Origin: Pseudomonas baetica
GTDB lineage: Bacteria > Pseudomonadota > Gammaproteobacteria > Pseudomonadales > Pseudomonadaceae
Length of the DNA: 64,000 nt
Direction of reading: 5' to 3'
Assembly (NCBI RefSeq): GCF_019733355.1
Contig: NZ_JAIHLQ010000009.1
Span: 1 to 64,000, forward strand
Of the stretch, positions 17,284 through 25,814 are shown one piece after another; position 1 is the first letter of the stretch, and each line of letters starts with the position of its first letter. A program made the position numbers and the translations under genes. Under the pieces are notes generated by a model. It was not told the DNA's origin and did no database searches. It saw only the letters and a list, made by a program, of their open reading frames with translations.

Positions 17284-17462
17284 CCAGTGAACCGGGTTTA
17301 GAGTCGAGTCTCTAACTTGGGCAACACCTGCGACTGGCAGATGTAAGGTGATGGCGATTGGGTGACCATCACTCCGGAAGCGGGGAGAGCGCGTCTGCGA
17401 TACGGGCGCGTTCCGAAGCAAAGGCGCGGCTCTGTGATAGAGCCCTGCATGGCGAACCGCAT

Positions 17463-17822
17463 ATGTTTACCGACCGCCGGATAGAACGGCATCAACTGCC
17501 GTATTTCCTCAAAGTGTTCAACCGCGTCACCGACAAACCCATCGGCTTCCTGGGCAATGTGTCTGAGGACGGGCTGATGCTGATCAGCCATTTGCCGATG
17601 ATGACGGGGGTGGATTTCAATCTGCGTCTGAAGATTCCCGCCAGTGACGGCTGCCTGCAAGTGATCGACCTGACGGCATGCTGCTTGTGGTGTCACGAAG
17701 ACGCGACCCCGCTGCAATATGACGCCGGGTTCGTTGTGCAGCGACCGCCGCCGGAATATGGGGAGCTGGTGCAGGCGCTGAAGCAATACTTCAGCTTTCA
17801 GCCGTTGCCGGCTTCTGCCTGA
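17463..17822 (+). CDS. PilZ-domain c-di-GMP receptor protein
   Basis: A 119-residue single-domain PilZ protein. The N-terminal arginine motif is in FTDRRIERHQL and the second motif is NVSEDGLML, a variant of the usual DxSxxG in which the first Asp is Asn; binding of c-di-GMP is therefore likely but not certain. The start at 17463 places the arginine motif at the N-terminus; the open frame begins 105 bases earlier. It may respond to the nearby GGDEF cyclase; that link is inference from proximity. Confidence 0.85.
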   Translation: MFTDRRIERHQLPYFLKVFNRVTDKPIGFLGNVSEDGLMLISHLPMMTGVDFNLRLKIPASDGCLQVIDLTACCLWCHEDATPLQYDAGFVVQRPPPEYGELVQALKQYFSFQPLPASA

Positions 17823-17839
17823 CCCCAAATCTTTAGAAA

Positions 17840-17927
17840 GCTTCGCGGGCAAGCCCGCTGCCACATTGGCCTGTATTCCTTCAATTGAAAGGCGGTCGAA
17901 TGTGGGGGCGGGCTTGCTCGCGAAAGC
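17840..17927. repeat. REPIN (inverted pair of REP sequences)
   Basis: Two REP units, GCTTCGCGGGCAAGCCCGCT (17840 on) and its inverted partner ending GGGCTTGCTCGCGAAAGC, flank a 36-base spacer containing CCTTCAATTG. This is the Pseudomonas REP doublet dispersed by RAYT transposases; no RAYT gene is in the window. The spacer resembles that of the element at 57405-57488. Confidence 0.85.
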
Positions 17928-17954
17928 ATCAGCACCTACAACCCATCGCCAGGA

Positions 17955-18323
17955 TCAGGTAATGGCAATCGCCCGTTCGTTATCCAGCGTCTTCTGCGCC
18001 AGTAACAAACCCATCTCACTCAATTGATAGATCGCCATCGCCAGATGCCGCGGCTTGTCTTCGAGGCTGTCCGCCAGATCCAGCAGCAGAATGCTGACCG
18101 ACGAAAACGTTTCGTAAGTCTGGATGGCCACGGCTTCGGGGTTGATGTCGGGGGCGACCATGAACATCTGCATGCCGCGATCCACGGAATTGCGCGGGTC
18201 AGGTTTTGGTTTGAGGTAATGGTCGAGGGCTTTTTCGGCGGCCTCGTGGAGTTTTTTTGATTCGGCGGATGTGTAGGGGGAAACCGAGTCGGTTTCGGGG
18301 GGATTGGGGGTTTCTTTGAACAT
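17955..18323 (-). CDS. DUF6124-like small protein
   Basis: A 122-residue protein beginning MFKETPNPPETDSVSPYTS, followed by HEAAEKALDHYLKP and a C-terminal helical part (ETFSSVSILLLDLADSLEDK). It resembles the Pseudomonas-specific DUF6124/DUF3077 family from memory; the family has no known function. The start is chosen for this family N-terminus; no good Shine-Dalgarno lies before it, and the 11 bases ahead of the ATG form one arm of a competing hairpin, so translation is probably controlled by the leader. An open frame runs upstream to 18491 but crosses the repeats and is unlikely to be translated. Confidence 0.75.
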   Translation of the reverse strand: MFKETPNPPETDSVSPYTSAESKKLHEAAEKALDHYLKPKPDPRNSVDRGMQMFMVAPDINPEAVAIQTYETFSSVSILLLDLADSLEDKPRHLAMAIYQLSEMGLLLAQKTLDNERAIAIT

Positions 18324-18325
18324 GG

Positions 18326-18530
18326 TTTCGTACTCGCTAATAGGGCAGCCACCTTCTCCGCGACTAAACGAAAGGGTGGCGGCTGTAAGCAGGTTAGTCG
18401 ACCGGTGAGTACGAAAACCGGCGCGCCCTAAGGCGCCCTGCGAACAGCCACCATCGAGTGCGGGAATAGGAAATACCCGACGGGATGACACTTATACGCA
18501 TTCGTACTGAAACCGGGCGACTAAACCCGA
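18326..18530 (-). ncRNA. Structured leader with competing hairpins (candidate regulatory RNA)
   Basis: TTCGTACT occurs at 18327-18334 and 18501-18508 and its complement AGTACGAA at 18408-18415, so the middle copy can pair with either side. Likewise GGTGGCGGCTGT at 18375-18386 can pair with GCAGCCACC (18345-18353) or ACAGCCACC (18444-18452). CGACTAA (18361-18367) pairs with TTAGTCG (18394-18400), and GCGACTAAAC recurs at 18517-18526. The layout, alternative partners for one central arm just before a start codon, recalls C4/CI-type antisense RNAs of phages P1 and P4. Whether it is a leader of the DUF6124-like gene or a free RNA is open. Confidence 0.55.
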
Positions 18531-18695
18531 CCACTGATTGGCAGCGGCACGGACCAAGTTACGGGGCATCAACAAAGCGCACAAGCCGGCGGATTCTGAG
18601 GGATGTGTAGGCAATGGCGCAAGGCAACGTAGCCGTGTGCGGGCATCTGAAGGATGTCGCCAGATTACTGCGTGGGAAATATTACCGCCCGTCGG

Positions 18696-18715
18696 GACTG
18701 TCAGATTTTACAGGT
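18696..18715 (+). promoter_or_regulatory. Operator 5, lux-box-like, upstream of the first Ig-like gene
   Basis: The core CTGTCAGATTTTACAG (18698-18713) keeps both CTGT/ACAG ends and the left CAGAT half; it is the least symmetric of the six copies. It ends 77 bp before the ATG at 18791. Confidence 0.65.
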
Positions 18716-18790
18716 GTCAGTGTCAGGCCGTTCGACTTAGCGTGAGAAAACGCATCGTCGCTGGCGACGCCAACAACTGGAGCTTGAGAG

Positions 18791-21700
18791 ATGACTTCCG
18801 ACGACAAGGACCAAACCGATCCAGGCATTTTCGGGCAACAAGAAAAAGAGCCCATAACTCAAGTGGGTAACCTGAACGTTGCTGGCGATGCGGTTGTTTC
18901 TGGCGAGGTGTCGCTGGAAGTGAATGATAGTTTAAACGATAAACCCCCTCCCATACAGTTGTTGTCGCCATCCAACTTTTCTATTCAAGGGAGGGCTTTC
19001 AGTTTTACGTTCCGAATTCCTTGGGCTGGGGTTCACCAAGTGTGGGTGGATTACATGGAAGATGGCGAAATTAAAAGTCAGATTTCCGGGGAGTGGTTTT
19101 CTGCGGGAACGGTAAATTCGCTTAACTTCAGTTATACGCGTGATGGTGCAAAGTCACTGCGTATTCAATGGCGGCGTGGTGAAATTTTTTCGGATTATAA
19201 GTTTCTCGATTACTACATTAGTGACCCTTTGAGTTTTGGCGAGATTTCAGACGATTTCAAAATTCAAGGTTATGGTGGTACCGGAACGACCGCCCATGCG
19301 GTGCATGTGCTTGGGGCGAATAACCGCACGCAGATTGGCCCTGAATTTCCTTGTGGAACTAGATGGGAAGCGCCGCTTTTTACATATTATCCCCCCAGAA
19401 GAGTAGCAGTAGGGATGTATCAAACCGCACGATACAAGGAGCATACGTACCATCGCCTGTCTTCAACCAAAGAGATGCTTTTTTTATACATGCCGAGGCT
19501 GAGTATGCCGGTCACTGGGCAAGTCGTGCGTATTTCTGATTTAAGTTTTATTGGGAAGGGGCACCCCGGATTAACACTTAAAGTCGTACGGCAGGATAAT
19601 CACTATGCTTTATTGAGTGAAACTTCAGTTGAAGCTCCAGAAGTGTGGCAGCTGTCTGCGCTAAAGGATCGTGTCGGATTTGGTGAGTTAACCGTTGAAG
19701 TGCAGTATCACCACGCCAACATTGGTCACGGCTACTCAAAGGCCGTCACGTTTTTTGTCAATGGCATGCCCGAGATTCTTGAACCGCAACCTTCTACCTT
19801 ACAGGACTCATCTTTTTTGTTAGAGGGCCGCAACGGATTGCTCGGCGCCCTGATCGAGGTCTTTGAGGATCAGAATACGCGGGTGTATGGCACGAGCAGG
19901 GTGTCTGCGGAAAATGGTGATTGGAGTGTGTCGGTCACCGGACTGTCGCCCGGCAATATCGGCCTTGTTGTTGAACAGTCGGTAGGCAACATGCGATCGG
20001 GTCGTGGTAACCCCCGTGCCTTTAAAATCCGCCCCCCGGTATTGGAAAGTGTTGACATCAATTTCCCCACTGATACATCGGCGACTTTCTTCGGCAGCGG
20101 CCATTTCGATGGGAGGCTTGAGACCCAGATCCAGTTCACCGTCAAGAGTGGCCCAGGGACTGCTCCCCCCAATACCAAGGTTAACCAGGACGGTAAGTGG
20201 CAAACGGCTGCGACGGACTGGCCCTTTGGCACCAGCACAGTCGAGGTCATTCAGAAAGTTCCCGATGGTGACAGTGGCTGGATCGAATCACATCCGTATG
20301 GTTTCGTGGTCACAAGATCGTTGACGAATGTCGAAGACATCACATTCACCCCGCAATACCGACCGAGCTTCAGTGGTAAAGGCTTCAGCGGTGCGACGGT
20401 CAGGCTGGTTGAGTCAGACCTCAACACGCCCATTGCTCCCGCCGTGCAAGTGCAAAATGGCAAATGGTCGAGCGCGGCGCTTGAGGAATGGGGGCCGACG
20501 TTCGAGCGCAAAGTCTATTTAAAGCAGTTCAAGGATGAGCATCAGTCACCGGACTGGATCGAGTTGCTGGTCAATATTCCACCCCTGGCACCGGGGGTAA
20601 ACGAGCCCATCGAAGACGGTCTTTCACCGAAGTTCAGTGGTACATGCTGGCCGGGAGCCCAGGTCAATTTGATATTCAACGACAATGGCTTAACGGAAAA
20701 CGCGGTCACGTCCAATGACTCTTGGACATATCAGCGACCCACCCCGTTTGCTCCAGATGTTGAGCATACCGTCGCCGTTTACCAGATTGCTGCCTGGCAA
20801 AAATCTGTGTCTGAGGTCAAAAGCTTTAGGGTTTCCGAGGCCATGCGCCAACCGATCATCACCTTTCCCCAGAGTGATACCCAGGTCGGCCGCGACGTGA
20901 CCATCGAAGGAACCTGTGGAATGAGGGGCGCCACGCTGCAGTTGTGGGATGCGCAATACGGCTGGGAGTTGGGCGAGCCAAAAGTGTTGGAGGAGGACGG
21001 TGAGTGGGCGATAGAACTCACTGACCTGAAATTTGGTCCGTTCACGATCTACGCGGTGCAAAAGCGCAATGAACATGAGTCCGAACGCAGTGAATACTGT
21101 CGGTTTGAAGTGGTACTGCTGCCACCACAAATCACCACCCCGGCGCCCGACGGCAGGTTGACGCGCACCGCGAAGCTTGAAGGACGTGGTATGCCGTCCG
21201 GGCAGGTCGAGGTCTGGCGCGTGGGCGAGAACGAACCCTGGCAGCGCGATATTTTGGTGGGCGCGGACGGTGTTTGGGCGCGTGAGGTGACGTTGCCAGT
21301 GGGCCTCCACACCCTTCGGGCGCGACAGACGTTCGTTAACGACGGCAAGCCTTACGAGTCCGACTTCACGCCGCTTTTGACCTACGCCGTGGTCCCGGCA
21401 GCGCCTTTTGTCGAGACCCCGGTCGCAGGTGAATCGGTCGGGCAGCGGGTGGTGGTGTCGGGGTTTGGTGTGCCGGGCGATACCGTCAGCGTGACGCTGG
21501 GTAGCGGGCCGCGAGAGGTCGGGTTAAGCAGCGCAGTGCTTGAGGATCGCACCTGGTCGGTGACGCTGGAACTTGATCAGCCTGATGGCAATTACGTTCT
21601 GGGCGCTGTGGCCACGTGTGACGGTTTTGAGTCGGCCGTCGCCCGGCGATCAATCGTACTGGGCACCTATCGGCCCAGTATCGATGAACCGACAGCGGGG

Positions 21701-21970
21701 GGGTGGGTCAGCGATCCGGTGTCCTTTGCCGGTCAAGGTCGAGAGGGCAGCGGACAAGTCGTGAGCTGGTTCAATCCGGATGTGAAGTGGTCGCCGCTGC
21801 TGTCCGTTTCCGAAGAGGGATGGCGCGGCGAATACACGGTGGCGCGAACGGGCGGCCAGTGGTGTCGGTTCCGGCAGACGTTCAATGACGAAACCGGCAA
21901 GACAACGTTTTCCGCCTGGGTCGACAGTGCGCGTTTTGACGTGCAGTCCGCCCCCTTGAAGAAGACTTGA
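18791..21970 (+). CDS. Giant Ig-like/beta-sandwich repeat protein of the Tc locus
   Basis: A 1059-residue protein without signal peptide or membrane segment. After a unique N-terminal part (about 1-330) it holds a series of roughly 90-100-residue beta-sandwich units of the bacterial Ig-like type, recognised by recurring openings such as PPVLESVDINFPTD, PPQITTPAPDGRLTRTAKLEGRG, APFVETPVAGESVGQRVVVSGFG and RPSIDEPTAGGWVSDPVSFAGQG, each with a GxW strand near its end. Such repeats usually serve adhesion or as stalks. The first kilobase is visibly more AT-rich than the flanks, a sign of transfer. It stands alone before the TcA operon and has its own operator. Function unknown; a link to target-cell binding of the toxin is inference. 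Confidence 0.82.
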   Translation: MTSDDKDQTDPGIFGQQEKEPITQVGNLNVAGDAVVSGEVSLEVNDSLNDKPPPIQLLSPSNFSIQGRAFSFTFRIPWAGVHQVWVDYMEDGEIKSQISGEWFSAGTVNSLNFSYTRDGAKSLRIQWRRGEIFSDYKFLDYYISDPLSFGEISDDFKIQGYGGTGTTAHAVHVLGANNRTQIGPEFPCGTRWEAPLFTYYPPRRVAVGMYQTARYKEHTYHRLSSTKEMLFLYMPRLSMPVTGQVVRISDLSFIGKGHPGLTLKVVRQDNHYALLSETSVEAPEVWQLSALKDRVGFGELTVEVQYHHANIGHGYSKAVTFFVNGMPEILEPQPSTLQDSSFLLEGRNGLLGALIEVFEDQNTRVYGTSRVSAENGDWSVSVTGLSPGNIGLVVEQSVGNMRSGRGNPRAFKIRPPVLESVDINFPTDTSATFFGSGHFDGRLETQIQFTVKSGPGTAPPNTKVNQDGKWQTAATDWPFGTSTVEVIQKVPDGDSGWIESHPYGFVVTRSLTNVEDITFTPQYRPSFSGKGFSGATVRLVESDLNTPIAPAVQVQNGKWSSAALEEWGPTFERKVYLKQFKDEHQSPDWIELLVNIPPLAPGVNEPIEDGLSPKFSGTCWPGAQVNLIFNDNGLTENAVTSNDSWTYQRPTPFAPDVEHTVAVYQIAAWQKSVSEVKSFRVSEAMRQPIITFPQSDTQVGRDVTIEGTCGMRGATLQLWDAQYGWELGEPKVLEEDGEWAIELTDLKFGPFTIYAVQKRNEHESERSEYCRFEVVLLPPQITTPAPDGRLTRTAKLEGRGMPSGQVEVWRVGENEPWQRDILVGADGVWAREVTLPVGLHTLRARQTFVNDGKPYESDFTPLLTYAVVPAAPFVETPVAGESVGQRVVVSGFGVPGDTVSVTLGSGPREVGLSSAVLEDRTWSVTLELDQPDGNYVLGAVATCDGFESAVARRSIVLGTYRPSIDEPTAGGWVSDPVSFAGQGREGSGQVVSWFNPDVKWSPLLSVSEEGWRGEYTVARTGGQWCRFRQTFNDETGKTTFSAWVDSARFDVQSAPLKKT

Positions 21971-21996
21971 ATCCAGAGCCGACGAACGGTCATTAA

Positions 21997-22016
21997 ACCT
22001 GTCAGATCTGACAGTA
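21997..22016 (+). promoter_or_regulatory. Operator 6, lux-box-like, upstream of the TcA operon
   Basis: ACCTGTCAGATCTGACAGTA has a perfect 16-bp core palindrome at 21999-22014 and is identical to operator 1 through 18 of 20 positions. It ends 102 bp before the ATG at 22117, between the Ig-like gene and the TcA gene, giving the toxin operon its own control. Confidence 0.75.
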
Positions 22017-22116
22017 GACGGTAATCGTCATTCGGCGCCAAATCCTGATGAATGAAATGACGGCCGGGCGAAACGCCTGGCCGTTCTGGCCGGTTATCGA
22101 CCCAAGGAATTTGATC

Positions 22117-25100
22117 ATGGCTGATCCTCGCCGCCCTGGCTTGCAACTGTTTGATCAGTTGTTCCCCTCAGAAGAGCAAAACGTTCAGAACGCAGGTTTG
22201 AAAAAGCTCAGGGATTACCTTGAACAAGGCGGTTCGATTTTATCGCTGGTCGCAAAGGGCGTGCAGGGCATGGTCAGGGACGAGCAGGTGAGTCCGCAGG
22301 ACGCTAAACGGTTTTTGTACCGTGCCAACAGCATGGCGACTTTCCTGCGTCGCCAGTACATCGAGTGCACGCTTGGCGGTGGCAACGTCGATGATCAGAG
22401 CGGCTTCGCATCACTGGTCGACGGACCGACGTTTGAAGTGCTTTTCAAACCTAATTTCAACGCCATGTGTCCGCCCGATGCGCTGGAGTCTCTGGCATCA
22501 CCGGTGGCTTATCTGATGGACCTGCTGCGCTGGCTCGTCTTCAGCATCGAGCCTGATCGGCGCGAGTTGAGCTATGCGATCGACAAGCGCCGTCCAGACT
22601 TGATGCCGCAGATGATCGACTTCAATGCGGTGTATCAGTCAGTGTCCTCGGTGGAAATCATTGTTCGGGTGCTGGAGACGTTTATCAATGAGCACCGGCC
22701 AGTGGGCCAGCCGGGGACGATCGAGGATGCTTTGATCGAGGCGCGTTATCCCAATGGTCTTCCTTACTATCAGCATTGGGTCACGCTTGACGGCATTGCT
22801 GGTCTCAAAAAACTGTCGGTCGGCGATTTTGCCCAGACGGTCGATCTGGTCTATCCCTACTTCTTGCGGGCGCAATTGCAGGCGCCAGATTTCGAGCGGG
22901 CGCTGGCGCATGCATCGCGGTTGGGGCCCTATCAGCGCAAGTTGCTGACCGAGCCAGGGCCGGATTCCGATAGGGAACGTCTGAACCAGTTCTATCTGGA
23001 TAACTTTGGTACAACCGAAACTAAAGTGGCCGACCTGGGCCGGATCGAGTTTTTTGCAAAACATACAAAGCTCGATACACAGGGAATCGAGCGCTTGTTA
23101 TCGATCAGGGATTTTGCACCGGTGCGTACGAGGAATGAGCACCCCCCCTACCCAGTACCTGAAAAACCGGAAAGCGGTCTCTGCGGCTCGGTTTACATCA
23201 ATGCCCACTCCAGCACGCCAATTGACATCCTCCGTGGCAGTTCAAACGTTTCCGTTATGCATCGCCTGTCAGTGGCGCCTATCGCGGATTTTGCCGCATT
23301 CGACCGGATGAATCGCATGATTCGCCTGTGCAACTGGCTGGAACTGCCCAGTGACCAGGTGGATGCCGTGCTGGCCGCTGCGATGAGCGCTGACGTACGC
23401 GGCGGTGCAGAAAACGACTGGTGGATAACACCCAACGTTGTGCATGCCCTTGGCCTGTTTCAGACATTGCGCGAGCGTTACAACTGCACCGCTGCGGAGT
23501 TCGCGGCGTTTGTCGATCATCTGTCGATTTACGGGCGGGGGGAGGCACTCTCGCAATTCGATCAGTTGTTCAACAGCCGAGAAGGCTACGCCGAGCCTTT
23601 GAAGCTGAATGACGGGGTGTTTCCCGTGACGCCGGAGCCGGGGCAAATCGATCTGACGATCAATCGGTTGTGCGAGGGCTTGGGGATTGATCTGCAAACC
23701 TACCAATATCTGGCAATGACGGTAGCCAGGGCACACGGAGTTGAAAACAACGTGCTCTCGCCCAGCCTGCCCATCCTGTCCAGTTTTTATCGACTGACGA
23801 GATTGCCCCGGATGCTGGGGATCAAACCAGTCGAAGGTGTGCTGATGCTGAGTCTGCTGGGCGCAGACGAATGGCTCAATGGTCTGGCGGGCGAGCCACG
23901 GATTTGCAACAGCACCGACGGTGCGGTGGACGTGCTGAAAATTATCGGGGCCATGCAGGCGTTTGTGCAGTGGTGTAACGAAAACAAGCTGGAGGTGACG
24001 TGGGTGATGCAGCATCTGGCCGTGCCGCAACCCGCCTCCGAGGTCTCCGAACAGGATCGGCAGTTGTTCGATCAGATACGCGGTTTGCTGCCGACGGCTC
24101 AGCTTACCAATGCGACGGTGCTGATGGCGGGGGTACCTCCCGCCGGAGCGGCCAGTTGGCTCGATTTTTTGGCGACGGAGGGCGTTGAGGGGCCGACTGT
24201 TATTGATAGAGACGGGCTGGTACTGGCAGCCGTCGGTACGCCGCAACAGTATCTGATCGATGCACGCGTACGGATCGATTGGGCGGTCAGGAACGCCCTT
24301 GGGGATCTGGAAACGGACGTACACACACACATTGTCGACACCTTGCTCACATTACTTGTGGATGCCCGGGATGCTCAGGTGTCGCTGGTGAAAGAAACAC
24401 TCGCGGTCTATGCAGGGGTCGGGGTCGATCTGGCGATACCGGTATTGAACTGGGCCAACTCAACGGTTTACGACTTGCTGCGGCAAGTCAGCGACCTTGT
24501 TGATCCGGACGAGCAATCGCTGCGCCAGCGTCCAGTCAATACGAATGCTGGGGCCCTTCGGTTGGCCGAAATACGGCGACTTGGCGACGTAGCGGCTGCA
24601 TTGAGGATCAGCGCCGCCACGTTGCAGGAGTTTCTGGATTACGGCCATCAGGCTTGGTTGGATCAGTCCGACAAGCATGCGTTCTCGGTGTCCACCCTTT
24701 ATGGCTTGATGACGCTGACCCGGGTTATTGAGTTGCGCTTGCAACCGGAGCAGGAGTTGCTCGATTACCTGCGTGATGTCAACGAGCTTCCACCGATTCT
24801 GGGCGCAGATGCCAAGCGCTTGGCGCAACAGGTCTCGGCTATCCGACTGGCCGGTATCTGCGGCTTGAGCGTGCAGGAGGTGCTTGAGTGTGTTCATCGC
24901 GTGGCGCCCCAAATGCCAATCCTGAAAAACCTGACCCAACTGGATCTGTTGATGCGTGTGCGTGAACTGTCCGCAAAAACGGGGATGGATGCGCTGACGA
25001 TTTTCCAGATCGGTAACTTGCCGGAAGACGTGGATAACGAAAACAGAAACATCTACGCCGAGGCCGCCGAACTGGCCTTGCTGAGCGAGTCGGGCTCACG

Positions 25101-25761
25101 TCCATCGCCTGTCCAGGTGTCGGGAGCTGTGAAACAACTGGTGAGCACTGAGTCTTCTGTCGTGCCTACCGAAATCGTCGCCGGATCTGAGCAAACCGCC
25201 ACCTACACGGTATGGGTCAAGGACGCCGACGGGACGCCATTGAGCGGTGTCAGGGTCAATTTCCGCGCAAGCCTTGGCACTGTCGAGGCGAGCGCCGACA
25301 CAAACACAGATGGCGCCGCCAAGTTCACCTATACCCCCGGCACGACGATGGGAACAGACATCCCCGTGTATTGGCTGGATCTGTTCGAGCCTGAGAATGC
25401 CTGGCCCATCAATCTTATTTCCGATAGAGATAGCCTGGGATTTGTGCTGCGGCTGAGGTCGCCGGTGCCATCGGGTGTTGTGCCCAAAGGCCAGGAAGTC
25501 GAGCTCTACGCAACACTTCAAGACACCTACAAGAACCTTGGGAAGGACGAGATAGTGGATTGGGGCTGGAGCACGCAACACCGGCAATCAAAAGCGCAGG
25601 TTCGCCCTTCGCACATGAGAACCAATCAGGAAGGGCTCACACGGGTTTTTGTCTCCAGCCTCAGCGGTGGAACCTATACGTTCAGTGTCATCTGCCAAAA
25701 AAGCGCAAAGGTGGCCATCTTCGGGCCGATCGAGTTTGAAGGGGGTGGCCCCGCGCAGTGA
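22117..25761 (+). CDS. TcA N-terminal subunit (TcaA-like, VRP1 domain) with C-terminal Ig-like domain
   Basis: A 1214-residue protein whose first part matches the VRP1 (Salmonella plasmid virulence A) region of Tc A subunits, notably FNAMCPPDALESLASPVAYLMDLLRW near residues 110-140, followed by the alpha-helical shell region. From about residue 1010 it ends in a Big_1-like Ig domain (GTPLSGVRVNFRASLGT, TNTDGAAKFTYTPGT) that is not a standard part of this half. With the next gene (1367 residues) it adds up to the length of one full TcA, so the subunit is split as in TcaA/TcaB of Photorhabdus. The ATG at 22117 has AAGGA upstream; the frame opens at 22048 without one. No signal peptide. Confidence 0.9.
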   Translation: MADPRRPGLQLFDQLFPSEEQNVQNAGLKKLRDYLEQGGSILSLVAKGVQGMVRDEQVSPQDAKRFLYRANSMATFLRRQYIECTLGGGNVDDQSGFASLVDGPTFEVLFKPNFNAMCPPDALESLASPVAYLMDLLRWLVFSIEPDRRELSYAIDKRRPDLMPQMIDFNAVYQSVSSVEIIVRVLETFINEHRPVGQPGTIEDALIEARYPNGLPYYQHWVTLDGIAGLKKLSVGDFAQTVDLVYPYFLRAQLQAPDFERALAHASRLGPYQRKLLTEPGPDSDRERLNQFYLDNFGTTETKVADLGRIEFFAKHTKLDTQGIERLLSIRDFAPVRTRNEHPPYPVPEKPESGLCGSVYINAHSSTPIDILRGSSNVSVMHRLSVAPIADFAAFDRMNRMIRLCNWLELPSDQVDAVLAAAMSADVRGGAENDWWITPNVVHALGLFQTLRERYNCTAAEFAAFVDHLSIYGRGEALSQFDQLFNSREGYAEPLKLNDGVFPVTPEPGQIDLTINRLCEGLGIDLQTYQYLAMTVARAHGVENNVLSPSLPILSSFYRLTRLPRMLGIKPVEGVLMLSLLGADEWLNGLAGEPRICNSTDGAVDVLKIIGAMQAFVQWCNENKLEVTWVMQHLAVPQPASEVSEQDRQLFDQIRGLLPTAQLTNATVLMAGVPPAGAASWLDFLATEGVEGPTVIDRDGLVLAAVGTPQQYLIDARVRIDWAVRNALGDLETDVHTHIVDTLLTLLVDARDAQVSLVKETLAVYAGVGVDLAIPVLNWANSTVYDLLRQVSDLVDPDEQSLRQRPVNTNAGALRLAEIRRLGDVAAALRISAATLQEFLDYGHQAWLDQSDKHAFSVSTLYGLMTLTRVIELRLQPEQELLDYLRDVNELPPILGADAKRLAQQVSAIRLAGICGLSVQEVLECVHRVAPQMPILKNLTQLDLLMRVRELSAKTGMDALTIFQIGNLPEDVDNENRNIYAEAAELALLSESGSRPSPVQVSGAVKQLVSTESSVVPTEIVAGSEQTATYTVWVKDADGTPLSGVRVNFRASLGTVEASADTNTDGAAKFTYTPGTTMGTDIPVYWLDLFEPENAWPINLISDRDSLGFVLRLRSPVPSGVVPKGQEVELYATLQDTYKNLGKDEIVDWGWSTQHRQSKAQVRPSHMRTNQEGLTRVFVSSLSGGTYTFSVICQKSAKVAIFGPIEFEGGGPAQ

Positions 25762-25814
25762 TACATCGCCGCCTCAGCGTTTAGCCCGCAATTCTCACTC
25801 AAGGAGCAAGGATC

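Noticed and set aside
18538..18870. Open frame of 110 codons on the plus strand
   Set aside because: Covers the leader region and operator 5 and overlaps the Ig-like gene start in another frame; Arg-rich with no domain.
5540..22016. Reading the six dyads as LexA (SOS) boxes
   Set aside because: The outer CTGT/ACAG fits, but SOS boxes have an AT-rich centre with A after CTGT; here the centre is the conserved CAGAYCTG. LuxR-type binding fits better, though LexA is not fully excluded.
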